A model generated the notes under the pieces. It saw nothing but the letters and a program-made list of their open reading frames with translations, was not told the origin of the DNA and did not search any database. This document shows, piece after piece, positions 1-5,900 of a DNA stretch of 6,037 bases. Source of the stretch: Nitrosomonadales bacterium (GTDB lineage: Bacteria > Pseudomonadota > Gammaproteobacteria > Burkholderiales > Methylophilaceae); the NCBI GenBank assembly GCA_018657165.1, contig JABHXS010000016.1, forward strand, positions 1 to 6,037, written 5' to 3'. Made by a program: the position numbers and the translations under genes. Position 1 is the first letter of the stretch, and each line of letters begins with the position of its first letter.

Positions 1-264
1 AGTTAAGGTTTCATTTTCTTCTGTTTGTTCTGTCTCCTCTTTTACTTCAAAAAGGTTTTCAGATTTGATGCCTAACAATTTTGCGTAACGCTTTAATAGA
101 ATTAATTTATATTTAGATGATGCAAAACCGGTATCCAAATTATTTTCTAATGATTTAATTTGTGTTGTGCTTAAGGTTAAAGCTTTTGCAACATCAATTA
201 TTGAGAGGCGAAGCTTTTTCCTTTTGTTAGTAAGTTTTTTATAATGGTAGATGAATTCAGTCAT
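1..264 (-). CDS. RodZ-like helix-turn-helix protein, N-terminal part (runs off left edge)
   Basis: The frame opens with ATG at 264-262 and stays open to the window edge, giving 88 residues (MTEFIYHYKKLTNKRKKLRL...). Residues about 8-66 look like a RodZ-type helix-turn-helix (HTH_25-like). A basic first helix is followed by LSIIDVAKALTLSTTQIKSLE, which matches the usual 'S..dvA..L.i....i..LE' pattern, and then by an aromatic/basic helix ending in KRYAKLLGI, like the 'RsYArlLGl' close of that family. After it comes an acidic tail rich in Glu and Thr, which could be the linker to a membrane segment outside the window. In RodZ proteins this domain is cytoplasmic and contacts MreB, but related domains also occur in other membrane-anchored regulators, so the role is undetermined. 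The gene starts 4 bases after the antiporter stop codon. Only a weak Shine-Dalgarno-like AGG precedes it, so translation may depend on coupling to the upstream gene. Confidence 0.75.
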   Translation of the reverse strand, partial: MTEFIYHYKKLTNKRKKLRLSIIDVAKALTLSTTQIKSLENNLDTGFASSKYKLILLKRYAKLLGIKSENLFEVKEETEQTEENETLT

Positions 265-268
265 AAGC

Positions 269-1558
269 CTATAAAAATCTAAACGCAATGATTGCGATAA
301 TTGTTGGAGGAATAGCGTAAAGCAATAAGCTCAGCGGACTGATATGTTTTTCAGAGAAGTGTTTCCTTAAGATTGAAACACCTGCCGGGTTTGGTGCATT
401 TGCAATAACTGTCAATCCTCCACCCGTAATAGCACCACTCACCAAGGCAAGTTTAAATTCATCTGAAAGCCCTTCAACCAATGAGCCTAGGTAAGTAAGC
501 GCGGCATTGTCTGTCAAAGCTGTTAATCCAGTCGCGCCATAATATACAGCACTTGAATCCATCGATAAAAGTACGGGCGTTATCCACCAGCCTTGAATTC
601 CACCCAAAACAACCAATCCAGCAAGAAAAAAAGCGACAAGCAAGGCTTCTTTGATAATTAATGGATTTTGATAACGTTCATAGGCTATAGTAAATCCTAT
701 AAAAAATAGGAAGAGCCCCATGAACATCGCTGGATGGTGAGCAAAATATACAACATTAACCAAAAAAAATAGGTGGGCCGCAATAATTGAAAGAGGCATC
801 TGAGACCCAGTCTTTTTCTTAAAGGTTATTTTACTTAAGTCTTTTTTAAACAAAAAGCTAATAATAATTGCATTAATCAGGGCGCCGGTTGCTGATCGCC
901 AACCAAAGTTTGATAGCATATACCAAATATCCCAATTCCAAGTGTTGCTGACCATCAATATGGGAGGAGCAGCATAAGGAGTGAGTGCTCCCCCGATCGA
1001 TATATTTACAAATAAAACCCCCATGGTCGCGTATTTGAAATGTGTGCTAACTTTGTTGGAAAAAAAATTTTGACTTAAGAGCAGTGCGGCGAGAGTCATG
1101 GCGGCAGGCTCGGTAATAAATGACCCTAATAATGGAACAAGACTCAATAATAAAAAATATATTACAATTTCCGTTTTTAATGGTACAAAACTAGAGACCC
1201 TGAAGACTATTCCTTTTGCTAGTTCAAGTATGGGCCGAGTCGCGGCGATTACCATGATTACAAAAACAAACATGGGCTCAGTAAAATTTCGGGTGTCTAC
1301 ATAATTAACTGCTGAGTCGTGCCCCTCTAAACTAAAAATAAATAATATAAAGACCATTGCCCAAAACCCAAAAACAACTTCTATTTCACCTAATAAATGA
1401 AGAATGCCAGAGAAGCGCTTATGAACATGAGCTAAATGCTCAAGATACTTGGTTGAGAAGGTATGAATTATTGCTATTAAAAATAGTATGGCTCCGATAA
1501 GTTCGATTGTTGTATGAGGGGCCATGTTATTTTCTAGACTTATATAATTAAAGTTCAT
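269..1558 (-). CDS. Putative Na+/H+ antiporter (ion transporter superfamily, Na_H_antiport_3-like)
   Basis: This is a 429-residue protein made almost wholly of hydrophobic helices, expected in the inner membrane. Two related halves are visible, each with a small-residue, proline-bearing motif typical of the re-entrant hairpins in ArsB/NhaD-type transporters. The first half has FITEPAAMTLAALLL (about 147-161) and SIGGALTPYAAPPIL (about 187-201). The second has TALTDNAALTYLG (346-358) and AITGGGLTVIANAPNPAG (376-393). The acidic residues E149 and D349 sit where substrate-coupling carboxylates would be expected. The motif set fits the putative Na+/H+ antiporter family (PF07399), where transport has mostly been assigned by homology, so the substrate is inferred. 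I kept the ATG at 1558. A second ATG at codon 12 (1525-1523) is possible but has no good ribosome site. The HTH gene follows after 4 bases, which suggests an operon. Confidence 0.85.
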   Translation of the reverse strand: MNFNYISLENNMAPHTTIELIGAILFLIAIIHTFSTKYLEHLAHVHKRFSGILHLLGEIEVVFGFWAMVFILFIFSLEGHDSAVNYVDTRNFTEPMFVFVIMVIAATRPILELAKGIVFRVSSFVPLKTEIVIYFLLLSLVPLLGSFITEPAAMTLAALLLSQNFFSNKVSTHFKYATMGVLFVNISIGGALTPYAAPPILMVSNTWNWDIWYMLSNFGWRSATGALINAIIISFLFKKDLSKITFKKKTGSQMPLSIIAAHLFFLVNVVYFAHHPAMFMGLFLFFIGFTIAYERYQNPLIIKEALLVAFFLAGLVVLGGIQGWWITPVLLSMDSSAVYYGATGLTALTDNAALTYLGSLVEGLSDEFKLALVSGAITGGGLTVIANAPNPAGVSILRKHFSEKHISPLSLLLYAIPPTIIAIIAFRFL

Positions 1559-1570
1559 TATATTAACATT

Positions 1571-1575
1571 TCTCC
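1571..1575 (-). promoter_or_regulatory. Ribosome binding site of the antiporter gene (long spacing)
   Basis: GGAGA on the minus strand is the only good Shine-Dalgarno match near the antiporter start. It lies 12 bases from the ATG at 1558, longer than the usual 5-9. An ATG at 1569-1567, only one base after the GGAGA, opens a three-codon frame whose TAA overlaps the antiporter ATG as TAATG. The site favours the 1558 start over codon 12. Confidence 0.5.
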
Positions 1576-1678
1576 GATTTATTTTTGTTGTAAATCAAAG
1601 ATTATTATTTATTTTGTTTTATTATTTCATTTTTGTTCAATTTATAAAAAATTGTTTCTATGAATAAGTTAAAAATGT

Positions 1679-1707
1679 TTATGATGGAATAAGAGCTGTT
1701 TTATAAT
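1679..1707 (+). promoter_or_regulatory. Candidate sigma70 promoter for the TPR-oxygenase gene
   Basis: A perfect TATAAT -10 box lies at 1702-1707. Exactly 17 bases upstream is TTATGA (1679-1684), a 3-of-6 match to the -35 consensus. The predicted transcript would start near 1714 and have a leader of about 54 bases. The surroundings are so AT-rich that chance -10 matches are likely, so this is only a candidate. I could not place a convincing minus-strand promoter for the antiporter in the same intergenic stretch (1559-1767). Confidence 0.45.
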
Positions 1708-1767
1708 AGAGCTAATTAAATCGAGTGCTTACTTAAATTTCAAAAGATTAATTTTTTAATTTCATAA

Positions 1768-3345
1768 ATGAAAAAAATTTCACAGATAGAAATACAAAAC
1801 TTAATGGCCTTGCATCAAAGGGGGCTTGATGATGATGTAATTACGAAAACTAATTCATTGATCAAAGAATATCCTGATGAAATTATTTTATTCAATTTAT
1901 TGGGGGTAAGTTTCGAGAGAAAAGGCTTACTTAAGGATGCAGCAAAGACCTATAAAATCGCATTAAATATCAATCCAAATATACCCGAAATGAATTTCAA
2001 TTTGGGCGCTATACTTTTTTCTGAAAATAAAGTTGAAGATGCGATTCAATTTTATGAAAAATCTATTTTACTAAATAATAATTTTCCTGAAGCTTATTTT
2101 AATTTAGGCATTGCCTTACAAAGTATAGGAAAATTCGATGAAGCAATTGAGCGCTATCAAAAGGCAATTCAAATTCAACCCGGTTTTTTTGAAGCTATTA
2201 CAAATATAGGAACAATCAAACAACTTCAAGGTGACCTAGATGAAGCAATTGAATTTTTTGAAAAATCTTTAAGTATTCGAGAGGATGGAAGAGGGCATTA
2301 TAATCTTGCAAATGTTTTGAGGAACCAAGGGAATCTATCTCTCTCGATAGATCATTATAGAAAGGCGATAGAGCTTGGTTCTGGAGAAGCAGAGTTCTAT
2401 TCTGACCTAGGGGACGCACTCTGGCACAATGGAAATATTCCAGAGGCCAATCGATTTTTAAGAATGGCAGTTGAAGTTGACTCACAGCACTCAAGAGCAA
2501 ATTATCAGCTGGCCGTTTTTTTGTATGACAATAGTGCTTTTGAAGAGGCTATTAAATACTTTAAAGTCTCTCGGTTTGAGGACTGGCAGGAAAGAATACT
2601 TTACTGTTTATATAAAACAAAAGAATTTGATTTATTTAAAAAAGAGTTGTCTTTCATTGATCAATCAATACATAATTCCCCATTTTTAGCGACGCTCTCC
2701 GGGCATTATGCGCAAAATTTTAATGAGGAGGATAAATATAAGTTTTGCCCTCAGCCTTTAAATTTTGTCTCACATCAGTCAATTCCATGTTTATTGGATG
2801 ACAATCAGTCGCTCAGGCATCAATTATTAAAAGATATTAATAATGCAGATATTAATGATCGCAAACAAAGTCGTTTATTTTATGGAACACAGTCAGCTGG
2901 AAATTTGTTTAAGAGGACTGAGGATTCATTTAAAACTCTTGAGTTAGGACTTAAAGAAGCCATTAAGGAATATTACAAGCTTTACAAAGATGAGGGCTGT
3001 GAGTTTATAAGGTTATTTCCTAAAAAAATTGAATTCAGTAGCTCTTGGTACGTAAAGATGCAGTCGGGGGGGCATTTAACATCTCATATTCATGAGGAAG
3101 GATGGATAAGTGGAGCAATTTATTTATCCGTTCCTAAAAAAACAAAAACTCAAGATGAGGGTGCAATTGAATTAAGCACTCATGGGGATGATTATCCAAT
3201 TATTAATGATGGGTTTCCCAAAAAAGTCATTAAACCTAAAGAGGGGGATGTAGTTTTTTTCCCATCATCGGTTTTTCATCGCACAATTCCTTTTGAATCA
3301 GATGAAGAAAGAATTTGTATCGCATTCGATATGAAGCCGTCATAG
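1768..3345 (+). CDS. TPR-repeat protein with C-terminal 2OG-Fe(II) oxygenase-like domain
   Basis: This is a 525-residue soluble protein with no signal peptide. Seven TPR-like units occupy about residues 41-272, near 41-70, 75-104, 109-138, 143-172, 176-205, 209-239 and 244-272. Each shows the N/Y-L-G/A...A(I)..Y.KAI pattern, for example AYFNLGIALQSIGKFDEAIE. The C-terminal part (about 365-525) resembles the putative 2OG-Fe(II) oxygenase family seen with TPR arrays (PF13759-like). It has SSSWYVKMQSGGH (424-436), SHIHEEGWISGAIYL (439-453), GDVVFFPSSVFHRTIPF (493-509) and ERICIAFD (514-521). H440 or H442 and H504 are candidate iron ligands, and R515 is a candidate 2-oxoglutarate contact. The TPRs probably bind a protein partner or substrate, but the substrate is unknown. 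An in-frame TAA directly before the ATG fixes the upstream limit. No Shine-Dalgarno is visible. The last 6 bases overlap the convergent YihY-like gene. Confidence 0.85.
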   Translation: MKKISQIEIQNLMALHQRGLDDDVITKTNSLIKEYPDEIILFNLLGVSFERKGLLKDAAKTYKIALNINPNIPEMNFNLGAILFSENKVEDAIQFYEKSILLNNNFPEAYFNLGIALQSIGKFDEAIERYQKAIQIQPGFFEAITNIGTIKQLQGDLDEAIEFFEKSLSIREDGRGHYNLANVLRNQGNLSLSIDHYRKAIELGSGEAEFYSDLGDALWHNGNIPEANRFLRMAVEVDSQHSRANYQLAVFLYDNSAFEEAIKYFKVSRFEDWQERILYCLYKTKEFDLFKKELSFIDQSIHNSPFLATLSGHYAQNFNEEDKYKFCPQPLNFVSHQSIPCLLDDNQSLRHQLLKDINNADINDRKQSRLFYGTQSAGNLFKRTEDSFKTLELGLKEAIKEYYKLYKDEGCEFIRLFPKKIEFSSSWYVKMQSGGHLTSHIHEEGWISGAIYLSVPKKTKTQDEGAIELSTHGDDYPIINDGFPKKVIKPKEGDVVFFPSSVFHRTIPFESDEERICIAFDMKPS

Positions 3346-4572
3346 TAATTTTTGTAATCTTCTTGCCATATTAAACATAAATATTTGCGCAATCTTTGGG
3401 TCTTCTTCTAACATTTTCCTGACCTTAGCGTCATTTATTTTTATTAATCTAGCCCAATCAGAACAGATATGAGCTGATACAGTTCGGGGTGTTTTATGTA
3501 ACAAAGCATATTCACCAAAATACTCACCTGGATTAACGGCGTAGATCACCTTACCATCCTTTTTAATAACCACCTCGCCCTCAATAACAAAGTAAAGATC
3601 ATTGTCCTGAGACCCTTCATTAAAAATAACTTTATTTTTTTTATATTTTCCCCCATACATCAACATGAGCTTATTAATAATTGGATGTCTGTGAATATTT
3701 TTAATAAGAAATAATTGTTTTAAAATTAATATTTCTTGCTTATGGAGTGCCGCAATTAATTCAGCACCAATTAAAATTGCACCAGTATTAAGATAGAGCC
3801 ATATTAATGAAATAAATAAGTTCCTTAAGCTGCCATAGAAATATCCTAATGGTTGGCTCAGGCCAATGAAAAAACCAAACGCATCATTTAGAACAAACCA
3901 GAGCATACTTGTTAGTAAACCACCAAATATCAAGTGTGCTTTCTTTATTTTGGGCGCCATAAAAAACTTAAAAAATATACTCATGATTAGCGTCATTAAT
4001 ATTAATGACAGTGAAAATGTTACGATGCGATATTGAAATATAGGGAGGTATTCATTTACTAATGAGGTCGTCTTCTGAAGGTATAGGTCTATAAAAATAT
4101 AAGCAAAGAAAAAAAACATGATGGCTACAACAGAAAAAATATCCTTAAGCTTATTTTTTAAATACGTATTGTTTTTACTTAATCCTAATATTTGTATAAA
4201 GCTTAATCGGAGCGCTTGCGTGAGCGGTGTTGTGGCAAGGAATAAAATTCCAAATAAGACCAGACCCCAGGATAATTGTTTATTTGAAATATTAATCACC
4301 TCAGACAGGAGTTGATCGCTGATCTGAGGTAAAAGTCTTGACGTGACAAGCTCAAGTTGGGATAAAGCGAAAGTTGAATTTGCGAGCCACTGGCTTAATA
4401 TAAAAAAAATTAATAATATTAAAGGTACCAACGCAAATAAGGTAAAGAATGAGATCGAAGCATTGAGGGCAATAAAGTTATGCCTCACACAGCCATCAAG
4501 CACTTCTTTAAAGGTAAAGTATTTTGTCCCTCTTTTATCTTTTAATAAATCTAAAATTTTTTGCACTATCAT
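3340..4572 (-). CDS. YihY/BrkB-family membrane protein fused to a cyclic-nucleotide-binding domain
   Basis: This 410-residue protein has two parts. Residues about 15-280 match the YihY/BrkB family: a start region with NASISFFTLFALVPLILLI (37-55) and about six membrane helices (roughly 36-61, 102-122, 143-165, 182-204, 212-237, 246-273). It also has SMLWFVLNDAFGFF (222-235), LGYFYGSLRNLFISLIWLYL (242-261) and GAELIAAL (269-276), all family hallmarks. E. coli YihY is about 290 residues, so the C-terminus is an extension. Residues about 305-410 read as a cNMP-binding domain. There is a beta-roll with KNKVIFNEGSQDNDLYFVIEG (312-332) and a phosphate-binding cassette GEYFGEYALLHKTPRT (349-364), with E354 and R363 in the cAMP-contact positions, followed by a final helix. 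The function of YihY proteins is not firmly established. The fusion suggests nucleotide-gated control, which is inference. The gene lies 34 bases downstream of the iminopeptidase gene, and no Shine-Dalgarno is visible. Confidence 0.88.
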   Translation of the reverse strand: MIVQKILDLLKDKRGTKYFTFKEVLDGCVRHNFIALNASISFFTLFALVPLILLIFFILSQWLANSTFALSQLELVTSRLLPQISDQLLSEVINISNKQLSWGLVLFGILFLATTPLTQALRLSFIQILGLSKNNTYLKNKLKDIFSVVAIMFFFFAYIFIDLYLQKTTSLVNEYLPIFQYRIVTFSLSLILMTLIMSIFFKFFMAPKIKKAHLIFGGLLTSMLWFVLNDAFGFFIGLSQPLGYFYGSLRNLFISLIWLYLNTGAILIGAELIAALHKQEILILKQLFLIKNIHRHPIINKLMLMYGGKYKKNKVIFNEGSQDNDLYFVIEGEVVIKKDGKVIYAVNPGEYFGEYALLHKTPRTVSAHICSDWARLIKINDAKVRKMLEEDPKIAQIFMFNMARRLQKLL

Positions 4573-4606
4573 ATTTATTAAAATTAATAATTCAAATCAA
4601 AAAACA

Positions 4607-5572
4607 CTAAGACTTAATTCCTTTAAATTCATTTGTGGCATCTAAAAGCGCAGATAATGTCCCAGCTTCTGATGCAGAATGACCAGCATCGGGAACGATG
4701 ATGAGTTTGCTGTGAGGTATTTCTTGATGAAGCTCGTAAGCTGTCTTTGGAGGGCACACCATATCATAACGACCTTGAATAATTGAAATAGGCTTATCTT
4801 TTAGTGTGTTTGTTTTTTTTAGTATATCTTCACCATCAACAAAGCAGTTGTTATTTATATAGTGGAGCTGGACTTTTGCTCGAGCAAGTTCAAACTCATT
4901 GTTTACCTCATTACTTTCTATGCTTTCACTGGGCGTAAATAATTTTAAAATACTTCCCTCGAACTGGTTCCAGGCGATGGCTGCCTTATACGCACTTTCT
5001 TTATTCTGAGAAAAGACTAATTCAGTATATTTTTCTAAAAGATTCTGCTTGTTTATATTCGAGCCATGACTGAGTAGATTATGATATAGCTCGGGAAAAA
5101 AGATATCAACATCTCTTAAGAACCACTCTAGCTCATGTTTTCTACTTAAGAAAACTCCTCTTAAAATTAATCCTTGAACCCGCTGAGGGTTCTTAATGGC
5201 ATAAGCAAGTGCGAGTGTACTTCCCCAAGAACCACCAAAAAGTATCCATTCATTAATATTTAAATTCTTTCTTATCAGCCCAATGTCATTAACGAGATCA
5301 TTTGTTGTATTCTTCAATGTCTCACCTAAGGGCTTACTTTTCCCACAGCCTCTTTGATCAAACAATATAATTCGATAATGATTTGGATCGAAGAATCTTC
5401 TTTGTTTAGCCCCAGTCCCTCCTCCCGGACCTCCATGTAAAAAAAGAATGGGCTGACCATTAGGATTACCAGATTCCTCTACAAAGATCTCATGTGTATC
5501 ATCTCCCTTTAAGAAAAATTCTTTATAAGGATTAATTTCTGGATAAAGCGCTCTTTTGTTTAAGCTAGACAT
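4607..5572 (-). CDS. pip: Proline iminopeptidase (prolyl aminopeptidase, S33 family)
   Basis: This cytoplasmic alpha/beta-hydrolase removes N-terminal proline from peptides. From the ATG at 5572-5570 it has 321 residues, the usual family length, and begins MSSLNKRALYPEINPYKEFFL, matching the conserved 'LYPEI.PY..g.L' N-terminus. Seen in the sequence are the oxyanion-hole motif HGGPGGG (46-52), DQRGCGKS (72-79), the nucleophile elbow GGSWGS (113-118, Ser115), the acid in GRYDMVCPP (Asp270) and the histidine in DAGHSA (His298), so the triad is complete. E205 in WNQFEG corresponds to the glutamate that binds the substrate amine. A second such glutamate, usually in ARIENHY, reads AKVQLHY here (Q235). 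The frame is open 25 codons further upstream, but that extension is non-conserved and lies over the likely promoter. A purine-rich site, GGGAAG, sits 5 bases before the chosen start. The YihY-like gene follows after 34 bases. Confidence 0.93.
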   Translation of the reverse strand: MSSLNKRALYPEINPYKEFFLKGDDTHEIFVEESGNPNGQPILFLHGGPGGGTGAKQRRFFDPNHYRIILFDQRGCGKSKPLGETLKNTTNDLVNDIGLIRKNLNINEWILFGGSWGSTLALAYAIKNPQRVQGLILRGVFLSRKHELEWFLRDVDIFFPELYHNLLSHGSNINKQNLLEKYTELVFSQNKESAYKAAIAWNQFEGSILKLFTPSESIESNEVNNEFELARAKVQLHYINNNCFVDGEDILKKTNTLKDKPISIIQGRYDMVCPPKTAYELHQEIPHSKLIIVPDAGHSASEAGTLSALLDATNEFKGIKS

Positions 5573-5577
5573 TATGA

Positions 5578-5583
5578 CTTCCC
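5578..5583 (-). promoter_or_regulatory. Ribosome binding site deciding the pip start
   Basis: GGGAAG on the minus strand lies 5 bases before the ATG at 5572-5570. Together with the conserved protein N-terminus it supports this start over the ATG at 5647. Confidence 0.5.
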
Positions 5584-5609
5584 ACTCATATATTAAAATT
5601 ACATTAACA

Positions 5610-5638
5610 CTAATATGGATATAAATTACTCCCCTCAA
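5610..5638 (-). promoter_or_regulatory. Candidate promoter for pip and the YihY-like gene
   Basis: On the minus strand TTGAGG (5638-5633, 4 of 6 match to -35) is followed after 17 bases by TATTAG (5615-5610, 4 of 6 match to -10). Transcription would begin near 5603, giving a leader of about 30 bases to the pip start. The match is moderate and other AT-rich combinations nearby are nearly as good. Confidence 0.3.
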
Positions 5639-5710
5639 GTTTATCAAACTTTTAGAGCCAGATAAGGCTGTTTTTATGATAAGTAAAATAAATCAATAAA
5701 TGTAAAGAGA

Positions 5711-5730
5711 TTGTAACAAAATTGTTGCAA
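5711..5730. promoter_or_regulatory. Imperfect 20-base palindrome (possible operator) at the methanol dehydrogenase promoter
   Basis: The half-sites TTGTAACAAA (5711-5720) and ATTGTTGCAA (5721-5730) are inverted copies with 8 of 10 pairs matching. The mismatches are the central A/A pair and one A/G position. The right half contains the proposed -35 hexamer TTGCAA (5725-5730), so a protein bound here would cover the polymerase site. No regulator gene in the window can be tied to it. Confidence 0.4.
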
Positions 5731-5753
5731 ATAGAAATTTAGGGGTATAAAAT
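5725..5753 (+). promoter_or_regulatory. Candidate sigma70 promoter for the methanol dehydrogenase gene
   Basis: TTGCAA (5725-5730) and TAAAAT (5748-5753) are separated by 17 bases and match the consensus at 4 of 6 and 5 of 6 positions. A shifted reading, TTGTTG (5722-5727) with TATAAA (5746-5751) and an 18-base spacer, is nearly as good. Either predicts a start near 5758-5760 and therefore a leader of about 140 bases. Confidence 0.5.
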
Positions 5754-5844
5754 CATTTCCAGGTACTAATGTAATACCAGTACTAAAGGTAGGTAAGTTT
5801 CTTATTTTAACTTAAAGATTTTTTTAAATCTACGAGATAAGGTA

Positions 5845-5867
5845 GGGGAAGTACTTACTTCTTTTTT
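5845..5867 (+). terminator. Terminator-like hairpin within the dehydrogenase leader (possible attenuator)
   Basis: GAAGT (5848-5852) pairs with ACTTC (5857-5861) around an ACTT loop. In RNA, G5845-G5847 can extend the stem by G-U pairs with the first Ts of the tract at 5862-5867. The hairpin-plus-T-run shape is that of an intrinsic terminator, but the perfect stem has only five pairs, two of them G-C. It may be weak or incidental. It lies about 35 bases before the start codon. Confidence 0.25.
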
Positions 5868-5887
5868 AAACCCTTAGTTAAAACTAT

Positions 5888-5891
5888 GGAG
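5888..5891 (+). promoter_or_regulatory. Ribosome binding site of the methanol dehydrogenase gene
   Basis: GGAG lies 9 bases before the ATG at 5901. It is the clearest Shine-Dalgarno in the window, whereas the TPR-oxygenase and YihY-like genes show none. Confidence 0.75.
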
Positions 5892-5900
5892 ATTTATATA

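Larger units (their letters stand above)
5760..5900 (+). promoter_or_regulatory. Long leader of the methanol dehydrogenase gene with repeats and hairpins
   Basis: This is an untranslated stretch between the predicted transcription start and the ATG at 5901. It carries a repeated 8-mer AAGGTAGG (5786-5793 and 5839-5846) and a repeated 7-mer GTACTAA (5763-5769 and 5780-5786). Potential hairpins are TAAGTT/AACTTA (5794-5799 with 5809-5814), AGATTT/AAATCT (5816-5821 with 5826-5831) and GAAGT/ACTTC (5848-5852 with 5857-5861). The last runs into six Ts. The density of GG-containing repeats in otherwise AT-rich DNA suggests a structured or protein-bound RNA leader. I do not recognise a known riboswitch class. 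Confidence 0.4.

Noticed and set aside
1098..1304. Plus-strand open frame inside the antiporter gene
   Set aside because: It is antisense to a clearly conserved membrane protein, has no recognisable domain, and is the kind of frame expected by chance opposite it.
1638..1654. CAATTT/AAATTG inverted repeat in the antiporter/TPR intergenic region
   Set aside because: It is a six-pair, almost pure A/T repeat in very AT-rich DNA, which is expected by chance. It does not line up with a convincing promoter.
2008..2584. Repetitive coding pattern that could be taken for tandem DNA repeats
   Set aside because: The periodicity of about 34 codons is at protein level (TPR units). The DNA copies are diverged and are not a DNA repeat array.
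2216..2689. Open frames of 94 and 72 codons on either strand within the TPR-oxygenase gene
   Set aside because: They lie entirely inside a well-supported repeat and oxygenase coding frame and have no family signature.
4118..4645. Plus-strand open frames opposite the YihY-like gene
   Set aside because: They are antisense shadows of a conserved gene with no domain or ribosome-site support.
5573..5647. N-terminal 25-codon extension of the proline iminopeptidase (ATG at 5647)
   Set aside because: The extra residues do not match the family N-terminus, they would cover the likely promoter, and a purine-rich ribosome site sits before the internal ATG at 5572, which gives the usual protein length.
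5656..5675. AGCC/GGCT hairpin followed by GTTTTT on the plus strand
   Set aside because: The stem has only four pairs and there is no plus-strand gene upstream for it to terminate, so it is likely incidental.
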